IMG/VR virus record: IMGVR_UViG_3300042485_001041
Span: 1-64,000 of that record
DNA: 64,000 nt
Reading direction: 5' to 3' (one strand)
Origin: a virus
The notes under the pieces are model-generated. The model was not told the origin of the DNA. It saw only the letters and a program-made list of their open reading frames with translations, and did no database searches. The translations under genes were made by a program, and so were the position numbers. Shown here in pieces: positions 48,750-56,466 of this stretch (position 1 is the stretch's first letter; the number at the start of each line of letters is the position of its first letter).

Positions 48750-49171
48750 TGGCCGCTCAAGACAACCTTTCAGAAGCCTTGTTCACCGTGCCTCTGCATC
48801 GTGGGGTAAAGAGCACCTCTACCCTTAGTAACCCTGTAGGAATCCACTGGACAGACGTACCTAAAGTTGCAGAGAAGTTTGCAAGGGCAAAGGTCATGTA
48901 TCCCAATGAACGAGGTTCTGGAAGAGTCATCCATGGCAAAGTTAACGAAAAAGCCATTGTTGATAAAAAGTCTAAAGAAGGTCGCACATTACGTAAACTT
49001 CATGGAATTGAGCCCTACGAGAACGAACATGAGAATACCGTAAGACCAGGAGCCACTGTACTTGTTACAGGGTCTACTCGCATAACCCACACAGTTGATC
49101 CCAAGGGCAAAGAGAAGATAGAACGCCGTAGAGAACGACGTTATAACCCACCACGACAGGTGCGTGCATAA
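48749..49171 (+). CDS. Tagged ADP-ribosyltransferase-like protein
   Basis: 140 residues. Starts MAAQDNLSEALFTVPLHRGV: tag, then ART Arg strand. GIHWTDVPKVAEKFA and HENTVRPGATVLV match the copy at 48066 position by position, while that copy has a zinc motif in place of the tag. Ends in Arg-rich RRERRYNPPRQVRA. One-base overlap with both neighbours. Confidence 0.6.
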   Translation: MAAQDNLSEALFTVPLHRGVKSTSTLSNPVGIHWTDVPKVAEKFARAKVMYPNERGSGRVIHGKVNEKAIVDKKSKEGRTLRKLHGIEPYENEHENTVRPGATVLVTGSTRITHTVDPKGKEKIERRRERRYNPPRQVRA

Positions 49172-49602
49172 TGGCTGCCTCAGACAACCTATCTCCTAAA
49201 CAGTTCAACAGGCCTCTAGTACGCCCTGCTGAGATGGCAGACCCAGATATGCGGCCAGGAGCAAAGAACTACCCTCGTAAGAAATTTAACGTACATGCAG
49301 AGATGGGTAAGTCATGGAAGGCCGTGACACCACCTAATTCCTTTGACATGAAGACAGGTGCTCCGCTACCTGTACAGCCAGGCGCTATCTCTATCGTCAC
49401 ACCTGAAAACGGAGATGCATGGACTAATTGGCCTGAACATACTGACCCAGACAAAATTCGCATGGCTAAGAAGTTAGTTAAGAACAACTTGACTCGTGAA
49501 GCCCAGAAGAGCAGAGACCCAAAGGTTCGTATGCAATCACGTCAAGCCTCTTACAAGGCTAACCAGATTCAATCTGCTATTCAGAATCGTACAAATAAAT
49601 AA
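49171..49602 (+). CDS. Tagged basic protein of unknown function
   Basis: 143 residues beginning MAASDNLSPKQFNRPLVRPA, a textbook copy of the tag. The rest is Pro/Lys-rich with PPNSFDMKTGAPLPVQPGA and a helical, basic C-terminus. It has no ART signature. Possibly nucleic-acid binding. Confidence 0.6.
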   Translation: MAASDNLSPKQFNRPLVRPAEMADPDMRPGAKNYPRKKFNVHAEMGKSWKAVTPPNSFDMKTGAPLPVQPGAISIVTPENGDAWTNWPEHTDPDKIRMAKKLVKNNLTREAQKSRDPKVRMQSRQASYKANQIQSAIQNRTNK

Positions 49603-50081
49603 TGGCTGCCTCAGACCACCTAGGACCTCAGTGGAGTCAACCTGAACTAACTTTTCAAGTACACCGTGGACTTACTCGTAAGCCTCAAAAGGGTAGATGG
49701 CTAGGTATGCACTGGTCAGCAGATCCAGCGGTAGCAAGAAGGTTTGCTGGGCCGTTTGGCCACGTTGTACATGGTGAGGTACCAATGAGTTCTGTTGAGA
49801 CAGATACTGGCACTCTAAGAAGTGAGCGCGTTATTGACGATTCTAAAGTTAAAGAGCCATACAAACAAGAGAAAGAAGTGTCAGTTACGGTTGGCAAGCC
49901 TGTAAAGGTCACTGGCGTAACTGGTCCTGAAGCAGATAAAGAGACAGGTAACTGGAACGGAGTGCGTCGCACTACTCCCAACTCAAATACCGCAACTACG
50001 GCTGAGTGGCAAGAAGCCATGAAGAATAAGCGTCCAGCAAGAAAGCGCACCTATAAAAAGCCAAGAGAGATGACAGCCTAA
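49602..50081 (+). CDS. Tagged ADP-ribosyltransferase-like protein
   Basis: 159 residues. Tag variant MAASDHLGPQWSQPE, then FQVHRGLTRKPQKG (Arg), GMHWSADPAVARRFAG (Ser strand and helix) and VVHGEVPMSS. The third motif Glu is less clear (EKEVSVTVGKPVKV). C-terminus basic. Third member of the tandem ART-like group. Confidence 0.55.
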   Translation: MAASDHLGPQWSQPELTFQVHRGLTRKPQKGRWLGMHWSADPAVARRFAGPFGHVVHGEVPMSSVETDTGTLRSERVIDDSKVKEPYKQEKEVSVTVGKPVKVTGVTGPEADKETGNWNGVRRTTPNSNTATTAEWQEAMKNKRPARKRTYKKPREMTA

Positions 50082-50455
50082 TGGCCGCTGAAGATAACTT
50101 AAGCAATGCCCAGTGGCATCAGTTGGAGATGTACAAAACAGCCAAGGACTTGTATGGGCACAGACTCTCTGATGTAGAGGTGGAACATGACCGTCTTAAA
50201 AACGATGAAGGCATAGACCCTGAAGAACACGATGTAGATGTTAAAGGTTGGGTTATGGATCGTAAATTATCCGAAAGCAAAAGAAGCGGCCTGTACAGCA
50301 ATATCAAAAGTCGTGGAGTTACAGATCCTGTAAGTTTAGGTCAAGGTCGTTGGGGCGTGTATAAACGAGGTGTCGTAAGTGATGGACACCACCGCATTGC
50401 TGCCGCAAACGATATTGACCCTAATATGTTAGTTCCAGTAGAGCATCAGAAATAG
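50081..50455 (+). CDS. Tagged ParB/sulfiredoxin-like (GHHR) protein
   Basis: 124 residues. Starts MAAEDNLSNAQWHQLEMYKT. The second half has SNIKSRGVTDPVSLGQGRWG then VVSDGHHRIAAANDIDPNML, the ParB/Srx G-H-H-R turn. One-base overlap upstream. Confidence 0.6.
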   Translation: MAAEDNLSNAQWHQLEMYKTAKDLYGHRLSDVEVEHDRLKNDEGIDPEEHDVDVKGWVMDRKLSESKRSGLYSNIKSRGVTDPVSLGQGRWGVYKRGVVSDGHHRIAAANDIDPNMLVPVEHQK

Positions 50456-50502
50456 GCCTTACCTCCCCTAACTAATATTTTTTTATTCAGTAAAAGTAAG
50501 GC
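50456..50502 (+). terminator. Possible terminator
   Basis: GCCTTAC (50456-50462) pairs with GTAAGGC (50496-50502) around a loop that contains a T7 run; the structure is large-looped and thus weak. Confidence 0.3.
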
Positions 50503-50522
50503 AGTAGCCTTATCCTTACCAT

Positions 50523-50765
50523 ATGGAAAAAGACCCTAAAGAGTTGTGGGCAGACTCCATGGCTAGACAAGATATGACCCAGATGTGGCATAACCACTCT
50601 CAGTCTAAAGGGGATAAAGAGCATAAAGGCATTCCCGCCTCCACCTGTCCAGCCTGTTTTGAGAACGACCCAGTAACAGTTGAACACTCTTACGAGTCTG
50701 ACCGTGAAGCGGCAAGAGGCCACTTGACTTCCCAACAATTTGATAAGATGTTTGGACACCTATGA
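50523..50765 (+). CDS. Small His/Cys hypothetical protein
   Basis: 80 residues. A zinc-like CPACFENDPVTVEH in the middle; C-terminus HLTSQQFDKMFGHL contains a tag-like LTSQQF. A TATCCT box ends 6 bases before the ATG and no Shine-Dalgarno is seen (leaderless signature). Confidence 0.5.
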   Translation: MEKDPKELWADSMARQDMTQMWHNHSQSKGDKEHKGIPASTCPACFENDPVTVEHSYESDREAARGHLTSQQFDKMFGHL

Positions 50766-50998
50766 GCCAAGAGAACTTAAGCCAAGAGCAATTCAAGGTA
50801 TATGACTTTGAGGCCGCTAAGAATATGAAGAAGAGCACTGGTCGTGCCGTTGCTTGGCAGAAGGACAATGACGAGTATCACCCAGATACCAAGAAGCATG
50901 ATGATGAGGCTCTGGCTATCCACGATGAGCCAGCCAAGCCAGATAACATGGCAGTTAAAGCCGCCAAGTTCATTGGCCTGATGGACCCAATCGGCTAA
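50762..50998 (+). CDS. Tagged small charged protein
   Basis: 78 residues beginning MSQENLSQEQFKVYDFEAAK (tag). The rest is charged and helical (KKHDDEALAIHDEPAKPDNM). Unknown; 4-base overlap upstream. Confidence 0.5.
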   Translation: MSQENLSQEQFKVYDFEAAKNMKKSTGRAVAWQKDNDEYHPDTKKHDDEALAIHDEPAKPDNMAVKAAKFIGLMDPIG

Positions 50999-51421
50999 AT
51001 GGTTGCTTCAGATAACCTATCTCCCAAACAGTTCAACCGTTTGAGCATGGGCGCCCCTATTGTAAAAAATTTAGGTATTGTCGCTCACGATCCTAAAGAA
51101 GACGATACTGAAGAAGGTTTTAATCGTACAGAGGCTATGTACGCTAATAAAGAGCACCATAATCCAGGTGACATGTGGGACATGCCTTCCTCAGAAGAGT
51201 TACATACAACTCAAAGCGTTTTAAACAAATCTACGATTAGACACTTTGTAGATAACCCTAATAACCCTGAAGAGTGGAAAGATGGCGAAGGCTACAACGC
51301 TCCAGAGGTTTACACTCACCAGGGTAAGTTGTGGGTTCACGAAGGCCACCATCGCCTTATCGCCTCTCGTTTAAGGGGAGACTCAAGTACAAAAGTTCAT
51401 CACTGGGATACTGGTCAGTAA
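50999..51421 (+). CDS. Tagged ParB/sulfiredoxin-like (GHHR) protein
   Basis: 140 residues. Starts MVASDNLSPKQFNRLSMGAP; the tag portion SDNLSPKQFNR is identical to that of 49171. The C-terminal part has LWVHEGHHRLIASRLRGD. Mid-section acidic. Starts directly after the previous stop. Confidence 0.58.
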   Translation: MVASDNLSPKQFNRLSMGAPIVKNLGIVAHDPKEDDTEEGFNRTEAMYANKEHHNPGDMWDMPSSEELHTTQSVLNKSTIRHFVDNPNNPEEWKDGEGYNAPEVYTHQGKLWVHEGHHRLIASRLRGDSSTKVHHWDTGQ

Positions 51422-51888
51422 TGGCTGAGTTTCACTCAGAATGGGGCCACGGCTATCAACCAGCCCCACCTACCAATTTAAACCTTAAGCAGTTTGCTCC
51501 ACACATTCGCTACGAAGTTCCACAGGCAGATAAGCCATTTGGCAATGCGGCAACTAACTTTGGCCTACATACTGCTGGCGTAGAACTGACAACCCAGGCA
51601 CCAGACTCAGATAAGCCATCTGAGACCCTTGGACACCTCCATTGGCATGCAACACGAGGTGAGATACTAGATGTCCACGTTGTTCCAGGCGCACGACGTA
51701 AGGGCGTTGCTACAGCGTTACTTGCTGCTGCAAAAGATGTTGCAGCAAAAACAGGTGTGCCAGCGCCAGTTCACTCAAAAGATAGAAGTGACATGGGTGA
51801 TAAGTGGGCAAAATCAGTCGGCGGCGAAATGCCAGAGCGTTTAAAGATCGGTGGAATACAAGATTTTGAGGGTATTCTTAAAAAATAA
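51421..51888 (+). CDS. GNAT-family acetyltransferase
   Basis: 155 residues from ATG 51421 (shares one base with the preceding stop). LDVHVVPGARRKGVATALLA is the acetyl-CoA-binding R/Q-x-x-G-x-A/G signature. A tag-like NLNLKQFAPHIRYEV lies at residues ~19-33. Predicted to acetylate a small molecule or protein. Confidence 0.75.
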   Translation: MAEFHSEWGHGYQPAPPTNLNLKQFAPHIRYEVPQADKPFGNAATNFGLHTAGVELTTQAPDSDKPSETLGHLHWHATRGEILDVHVVPGARRKGVATALLAAAKDVAAKTGVPAPVHSKDRSDMGDKWAKSVGGEMPERLKIGGIQDFEGILKK

Positions 51889-51909
51889 ACGGTAAAACCA
51901 TGTGGTAAT

Positions 51910-52338
51910 GTGCGCGATGTGCCAAGACCTAATACACCAGAAGGTAAAGAGAAGAAGCGCGAAGACCAAAAACGCTATTATCAGCGTAATAAAAGCAGTT
52001 ACATAGCCAAAAACAAGGTAAAAAGGGCTGAAATCAAGGATTTTCTTCGAAAATACAAGGAATTTAAGGGTTGCGGCGACTGTAGCGGCAAATTTCCCTT
52101 CTATATTTTAGATTTTGACCATCGCGACCCCGCTATGAAGCGATTTAGCCCCGCGAAGATGGCACATAACAATAGTTGGACAGCCATGGTTGAAGAAATT
52201 GCCAAGTGTGATGTACTCTGTGCTAATTGTCATCGAGAACGCACATATAAGGATGGCCATCGCTTCTTAGGTCAGAAAAATACTAAGAAAGTCTTTACTG
52301 AGAAAAAGAAACGGAGCACAAGTGAGAACAATTGCTGA
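51910..52338 (+). CDS. HNH endonuclease
   Basis: 142 residues if started at GTG 51910; a leaderless GTG at 51919 is in the same frame, with TAATGT ending 7 bases before it. A basic N-terminus (KKREDQKRYYQRNKSSYIAK) precedes the HNH core: CGDCSGKFPFYILDFDHRDP and CDVLCANCHRERT. Stand-alone HNH nuclease; may be mobile. Confidence 0.72.
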   Translation: MRDVPRPNTPEGKEKKREDQKRYYQRNKSSYIAKNKVKRAEIKDFLRKYKEFKGCGDCSGKFPFYILDFDHRDPAMKRFSPAKMAHNNSWTAMVEEIAKCDVLCANCHRERTYKDGHRFLGQKNTKKVFTEKKKRSTSENNC

Positions 52339-52504
52339 GATAATCGCAAGAATCAAGAGTGAAGATAGAGAGTTGATGGATCGTTTTGCTGGCCAAAGCG
52401 CCGTTGCTTATCTAGAAGGCTTAACTTGTAAGGATGGCTGTCACCCATGTGACAAATGCCAAAGCATATTCGAAGCAATCGAAATAATAGGGAGAATCAA
52501 ATGA
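52322..52504 (+). CDS. Small Cys-rich protein
   Basis: 60 residues from GTG 52322, overlapping the HNH gene by 17 bases. CKDGCHPCDKCQSIFEAI gives four Cys and a possible zinc site. Overlaps the next ATG by 4 bases. Confidence 0.5.
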   Translation: MRTIAEIIARIKSEDRELMDRFAGQSAVAYLEGLTCKDGCHPCDKCQSIFEAIEIIGRIK

Positions 52505-52641
52505 GAGACTTTTCAAAACTACCAATCATCGTTGTAGATGATGACTTCTTTGAGTATGTAGCAGAGATGGGTCATAGCGACGAAATTACTTATGAGGATT
52601 ATGTACTGCTCTGTCAAGAGTGGTTAGCAGATAACACGTGA
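52501..52641 (+). CDS. 46-residue acidic microprotein
   Basis: ATG 52501 (ATGA overlap) after AGGGAG. MRDFSKLPIIVVDDDFFEYV, acidic. Unknown. Confidence 0.5.
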   Translation: MRDFSKLPIIVVDDDFFEYVAEMGHSDEITYEDYVLLCQEWLADNT

Positions 52642-52645
52642 GCCG

Positions 52646-52858
52646 ATGATGTGGTCATGGGTATTAGCGGCAATCGGCGTTACAGGTATCTTTCTTGTAG
52701 GTCGAAAAACTATATGGGGTTGGTTAGTCTTATTCCTTAACGAAGTTCTTTGGACTATCTATGCCGTAACCACAGAGCAGTACGGCTTTATCTTTGCCGC
52801 TATCGCATACGGAATTGTTTATGTTAGATCATTTCTACATTGGAGAAGCACCGAGTGA
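52646..52858 (+). CDS. Small membrane protein
   Basis: 70 residues, three hydrophobic segments with many Trp/Tyr (WSWVLAAIGVTGIFLVGR; LVLFLNEVLWTIYAV; GFIFAAIAYGIVYV). Holin-like in size, but it lies far from the endolysin. Unknown. Confidence 0.55.
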   Translation: MMWSWVLAAIGVTGIFLVGRKTIWGWLVLFLNEVLWTIYAVTTEQYGFIFAAIAYGIVYVRSFLHWRSTE

Positions 52859-53409
52859 GTCATATAGTAGAACTGGCTAAAGAAGAAGTTCGTGCCTGCG
52901 CTGATATCGCCCTAAACCGATGGATGATGAAGTGGGGATCAATAGATCGCCCTAACTACGCAGGCGATAACAAGAAGAACATGGAGCCTGAAATTGCGGC
53001 CAATGTTCGAAGCATCGTTGCTGAGTACGCCGTAGCCAAGTTATACAAGAAGGCATTCACCTTTCCCTTCTATACAAATGAAGAGCACCACTTCCGTAAA
53101 GACATCGCAGATGTTGGCCAGAACATTGAGGTCAAGAGCATCCGCACAAGAGATGAGATACCTGTCTTTCCTAAAGACCTACGAGATGACTGGATACTAG
53201 TTGGGGCCTTCGTGACCGACCGTGATTACTACTCAACCGTCAAGGTATATGGCTGGATGCACATGTCAGATGTACCTGAGAAAGCCAAATGGTCTGTAGA
53301 GCGCGATTACAATGGAAAAATTTTGCGCGAGTGTTGGCGGGTTCCAGAAGAAGCCTTTGAACAGGGTTTGTTAATCCCTACAAATTCAGGAGTTAGCCTT
53401 ACAATTTAA
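52855..53409 (+). CDS. PD-(D/E)XK-like nuclease
   Basis: 184 residues from GTG 52855 (GTGA overlap; GGAG 10 bases upstream). The core reads VRSIVAEYAVAKLYKKAF, then DIADVGQNIEVKSIRTRDEI (D...E-x-K) and DDWILVGAFVTDRDYY. This is the restriction-endonuclease-like pattern. Could be a DNA-degrading or repair enzyme. Confidence 0.6.
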   Translation: MSHIVELAKEEVRACADIALNRWMMKWGSIDRPNYAGDNKKNMEPEIAANVRSIVAEYAVAKLYKKAFTFPFYTNEEHHFRKDIADVGQNIEVKSIRTRDEIPVFPKDLRDDWILVGAFVTDRDYYSTVKVYGWMHMSDVPEKAKWSVERDYNGKILRECWRVPEEAFEQGLLIPTNSGVSLTI

Positions 53410-53412
53410 GGC

Positions 53413-53916
53413 ATGATGAAGCGCCCACCTAAAGATTTAGGTCAAGCATTGAAGGCTGGCTATCAGCCTATGTTTATGACTGGTGGCGAAGTTAAGAAGC
53501 ACTTTGCTCCTTATAAGCAAGATCGTCAATACAAACCAGGCGGAGTCAAAGAAACTGATCAAGAGTTGTGGGATCGCAAGTTAACTGAATCAAAACAAAC
53601 TGGTGAACAAAGATATGGCAAAGATGCTTTTGAAAGAGATAGCCGAGGTGCATGGCGCAGTTTGTCTGGCCCTGATTTAGTTCGTCGAGGAATTGGTGCA
53701 AAGACTTCTCTAGAGTCAGTTGCTCAGAGTAAAGGCATGCCTGGTGGCGCACTTCACTTACAAGATAACAATTTAGGTTCTCCATCTGGAAAACCACAGG
53801 TACTAGGTGGCCATCACCGTGTCGCCTTATCTGCCGCACAATTTCCAGAACATTTATTTCCAATTAAATATGCGCCACACATCGATGCCGCTAGAAGCGA
53901 ACCAGGTTACCGATGA
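53413..53916 (+). CDS. ParB/sulfiredoxin-like (GHHR) protein with MFMT segment
   Basis: 167 residues. Starts KRPPKDLGQALKAGYQPMFM, which aligns with the start of 28991, then PYKQD and a long variable part. GKPQVLGGHHRVALSAAQFP gives the GHHR turn. A TACAAT box ends 7 bases before the ATG. Confidence 0.6.
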   Translation: MMKRPPKDLGQALKAGYQPMFMTGGEVKKHFAPYKQDRQYKPGGVKETDQELWDRKLTESKQTGEQRYGKDAFERDSRGAWRSLSGPDLVRRGIGAKTSLESVAQSKGMPGGALHLQDNNLGSPSGKPQVLGGHHRVALSAAQFPEHLFPIKYAPHIDAARSEPGYR

Positions 53917-54194
53917 AAGAATACTCACTAGGCGGATTTGCGGGAAAGATCTCCGAAAAGGTTAGCCCATACACAAAAACACGAGTAAGTGTCTATCACT
54001 CAGAGCAAGCAGGCTTTGATCACTCAGATGGTCAGCGTTATACAACAATCTGCGAAGATCACGGCAACCTTGTCTCCACTCGCTCACAAGGTGCGGCAAA
54101 GTCTGCAGCGGTTAACCCAATTGACTGGTGTGAAGATTGTCAAGAAAAAGGTAAGACACTAACTGATCACTTCAACGATGGAGCGGCTAAGTAA
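53913..54194 (+). CDS. Small zinc-binding protein
   Basis: 93 residues. RYTTICEDHGNLVSTRSQGA then PIDWCEDCQEK supplies C-x2-H and C-x2-C, a small zinc fold widespread in actinophages. 4-base overlap with the previous gene. Function unknown. Confidence 0.58.
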   Translation: MKEYSLGGFAGKISEKVSPYTKTRVSVYHSEQAGFDHSDGQRYTTICEDHGNLVSTRSQGAAKSAAVNPIDWCEDCQEKGKTLTDHFNDGAAK

Positions 54195-54565
54195 TGAGCG
54201 CATCAGACCACTTAAACCCTAGTCAGTTTAATACTTACTACCATGCTACTGATGAGCACTCGGCAGAGTCTATTAAAAAAACAGGTCTTCGCAACGGCAC
54301 CTACATGACTCCTCATCTAGATGTCGCTAATGATTATGGGACTCACATATTCAAAGTACATGTGCCAAAGAGCCATACCTTTGCAAGCAGTCCAGATCAT
54401 TATTACGAGAGTGACTTCATTCCTAGAGAACACCAAGGCTATGTAACTGAAGAGCACCCTAATTCAGCAGACCGTGTGCACATGGAATCTAGCAAGTTAA
54501 AAATAGAAGGCCCAAAGAGTATGGAAGAGTGGCTCGGTAACAAAAGTGGAAACTGGCGTGCATGA
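54194..54565 (+). CDS. Tagged ADP-ribosyltransferase-like protein
   Basis: 123 residues. Tag MSASDHLNPSQFN, then NTYYHATDEHSAESIKKTGL, TYMTPHLDVANDYGTHIFKV: the Y-H-A-T, and T...A..Y strand-helix of PARP/ART-like folds. A final Glu may be in DFIPREHQGYVTEEH. Different ART subtype from 48066-50081. Confidence 0.55.
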   Translation: MSASDHLNPSQFNTYYHATDEHSAESIKKTGLRNGTYMTPHLDVANDYGTHIFKVHVPKSHTFASSPDHYYESDFIPREHQGYVTEEHPNSADRVHMESSKLKIEGPKSMEEWLGNKSGNWRA

Positions 54566-54774
54566 GCCGTAAAGATAACTTTGAAGCAGCACATGTTGCT
54601 GCTCGTGAGATTGCTCCAGGTGACTACCTTGATGCATCAATGAAGTTACGTGTACATGCAGCCAAAATGATTGGCAATGACTTTGTTGTAGCCCATAAGT
54701 TACGTGGCTCTAAGGCACCTGGCGTATCTATGTATAAGCCAGATGAGAAAGTTAGAGTGTGGCGTAAGAAATGA
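54562..54774 (+). CDS. Small basic protein
   Basis: 70 residues, 4-base overlap. AHVAAREIAPGDYLDASMKL then VVAHKLRGSKAPGVSMYK; a small beta domain is likely. Unknown. Confidence 0.5.
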   Translation: MSRKDNFEAAHVAAREIAPGDYLDASMKLRVHAAKMIGNDFVVAHKLRGSKAPGVSMYKPDEKVRVWRKK

Positions 54775-55097
54775 GCGCTGAAGATAATCTTTCGTATGAA
54801 CAACTTGCTATGTTCATGACTCCTAAAGAAATTAAATCTAAATATGATGTTTCTGAGGGCGAGTACTCCGATGACGAACATGAGCCTAATCAGTTATACG
54901 CACGTAAGCGTCGTGAGGCTAAGAAAAGCGGTTTGTTTAAGAAAATAAGAAAAGAAGGCGTTCAAATTCCAGTTCAACTTTCTTCAGCAGATAAAACTAT
55001 TGCAGATGGACATCACAGAGTTGCATCAGAACGAGACAACCGCTTAATGCCAGTAGAGCATTTAGAGCCTGAAGAGATCTGGTGGCGGAATAGATGA
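54771..55097 (+). CDS. Tagged ParB/sulfiredoxin-like (GHHR) protein
   Basis: 108 residues. MSAEDNLSYEQLAMFMTPKE combines the tag and MFMT segment. IPVQLSSADKTIADGHHRVA gives GHHR, with MPVEHLEPEEI after. 4-base overlaps on both sides. Confidence 0.6.
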   Translation: MSAEDNLSYEQLAMFMTPKEIKSKYDVSEGEYSDDEHEPNQLYARKRREAKKSGLFKKIRKEGVQIPVQLSSADKTIADGHHRVASERDNRLMPVEHLEPEEIWWRNR

Positions 55098-55219
55098 ACA
55101 ACATATCCGCTACGCAATTTGGCGCTCAAATAATGCCAAAAGAAACGTATGTCAATGTAGCGATGCAGATGACGCCTCCATCAGAGGCCTCTAACACAGC
55201 AAGTAGTACAAAAGCATGA
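55094..55219 (+). CDS. 41-residue tagged microprotein
   Basis: ATG 55094 (ATGA overlap) to TGA 55217-55219. MNNISATQFGAQIMPKETYV has a tag-like start and then Met/Ser/Thr. It may be a tag with no effector domain. Unknown. Confidence 0.5.
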   Translation: MNNISATQFGAQIMPKETYVNVAMQMTPPSEASNTASSTKA

Positions 55220-55320
55220 CTAAACAAATCTTTGATTTAACCTGTAAACTATGTAACCATAATATGTATTTAGGTGTCTGCATTGTGGATACCTGTAAAT
55301 GTATTTGCCAACCAAAATAA
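55216..55320 (+). CDS. 34-residue Cys-rich microprotein
   Basis: ATG 55216 overlaps the preceding stop. CKLCNHNMYLGVCIVDTCKC then CQP: a probable zinc site. Unknown. Confidence 0.45.
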   Translation: MTKQIFDLTCKLCNHNMYLGVCIVDTCKCICQPK

Positions 55321-55340
55321 CTAAAGAAAGAAGAAACTAA

Positions 55341-55655
55341 ATGGCTGAGTATCACGAAGACCCACAGTACCTGGCACGTGAGAACGACTACATGTCAGTA
55401 CACCCTGTAGGTAACGCAAAAGTGGGTAAAGGAATGAGTGATAGGCACCCATCAGCCATCCACCAACATTTAGCAAATGATTACGGTGGAGCCCGAACTG
55501 CTAATCACGTTCGTGGAGATATACGTCATGGACTTACAATGCTAAAGGAAAGCGGAGTCACTACACATGGCGGTATGCTAACTGCAGAAGATATGGGACA
55601 CAGTGCTCGTGCTCACCTATACTTGGAAGCACAATCTAAACTTAAAGGTAACTAA
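55341..55655 (+). CDS. Small hypothetical protein
   Basis: 104 residues, His-rich (HPSAIHQHLANDYGGARTAN). An AAAGAAAG site upstream. Helical C-terminus. Unknown; lies just before the endolysin. Confidence 0.5.
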   Translation: MAEYHEDPQYLARENDYMSVHPVGNAKVGKGMSDRHPSAIHQHLANDYGGARTANHVRGDIRHGLTMLKESGVTTHGGMLTAEDMGHSARAHLYLEAQSKLKGN

Positions 55656-55675
55656 TACTAAGAAAGGTAAAACAC

Positions 55676-56419
55676 ATGGCCGATAAAGGAACAGCAGCAG
55701 CAATCATTGAAATTGCTAAGAAGGAAGTGGGCACTATTGAGGGCCCTAAAGATAACCAGACAAAATATGGCGCATTTACAAAAGCCAACTTTCTTCCATG
55801 GTGCGGAAGTTTCGTTAACTGGTGTGCTAACCAAGCAGGCGTAAAGGTACCTAACACTGTCTCTACCGTGTCAGGCGCTGCCGCATTTAAGAAGATGAAG
55901 ACTTGGTTTGAGGCTGACTGCGGTCAATCTCCACAACCTGGCGATATCCTGTATTTTGATTTCCCAGGAGACGGCGTCGATAGAATTTCTCACGTAGGTA
56001 TCTGCTCAGGTATTGACTCAGATGGCGTTGTGACCGCTATCGAGGGCAATACATCTTCTAGCAAAAAGGGAAGCCAAAGAAATGGCGGAGAAGTCTGCAT
56101 CCAGACTCGTGCCTACAAAGCAAACAAAAAGAAGATTTCAGTCTCAATCGTAGGTTGGGGCCGTCCTAACTACGTTGGCAACGAAGTCGAAGCCGAGATT
56201 CCAGCATCTGATACCCCAGCCTTCCCAGGCAAGATTAAGCCAGGGGATACAGGCGAAGGCGTAAAGATTGTTCAGAAGGCTCTAGGCCTAAAGGCTGATG
56301 GAGAATACGGCGCAGCGACAAAAGCCGCAGTTGCCGCATTTCAGGACAATCACGACATGTTGGACTCAAATGGCGTTGTTGGCCCTAAAACTTGGGCACA
56401 ATTGATCAAATTCCTCTAA
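55676..56419 (+). CDS. Endolysin: CHAP/NlpC-type peptidase plus peptidoglycan-binding domain
   Basis: 247 residues. Catalytic C43 in LPWCGSFVNWC, H106 in ISHVGIC, and a third residue near E123 (AIEGNT). A linker leads to a PG_binding_1 domain at ~183-245 (GDTGEGVKIVQKALGLKADG, ending VGPKTWAQLI). It cleaves host cell wall at lysis. No signal peptide, so it needs a holin. Confidence 0.85.
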   Translation: MADKGTAAAIIEIAKKEVGTIEGPKDNQTKYGAFTKANFLPWCGSFVNWCANQAGVKVPNTVSTVSGAAAFKKMKTWFEADCGQSPQPGDILYFDFPGDGVDRISHVGICSGIDSDGVVTAIEGNTSSSKKGSQRNGGEVCIQTRAYKANKKKISVSIVGWGRPNYVGNEVEAEIPASDTPAFPGKIKPGDTGEGVKIVQKALGLKADGEYGAATKAAVAAFQDNHDMLDSNGVVGPKTWAQLIKFL

Positions 56420-56466
56420 TTTAGAGATAGAACTCTCTAGGGGCAGTTAATGCTATCCTTGGAGAC

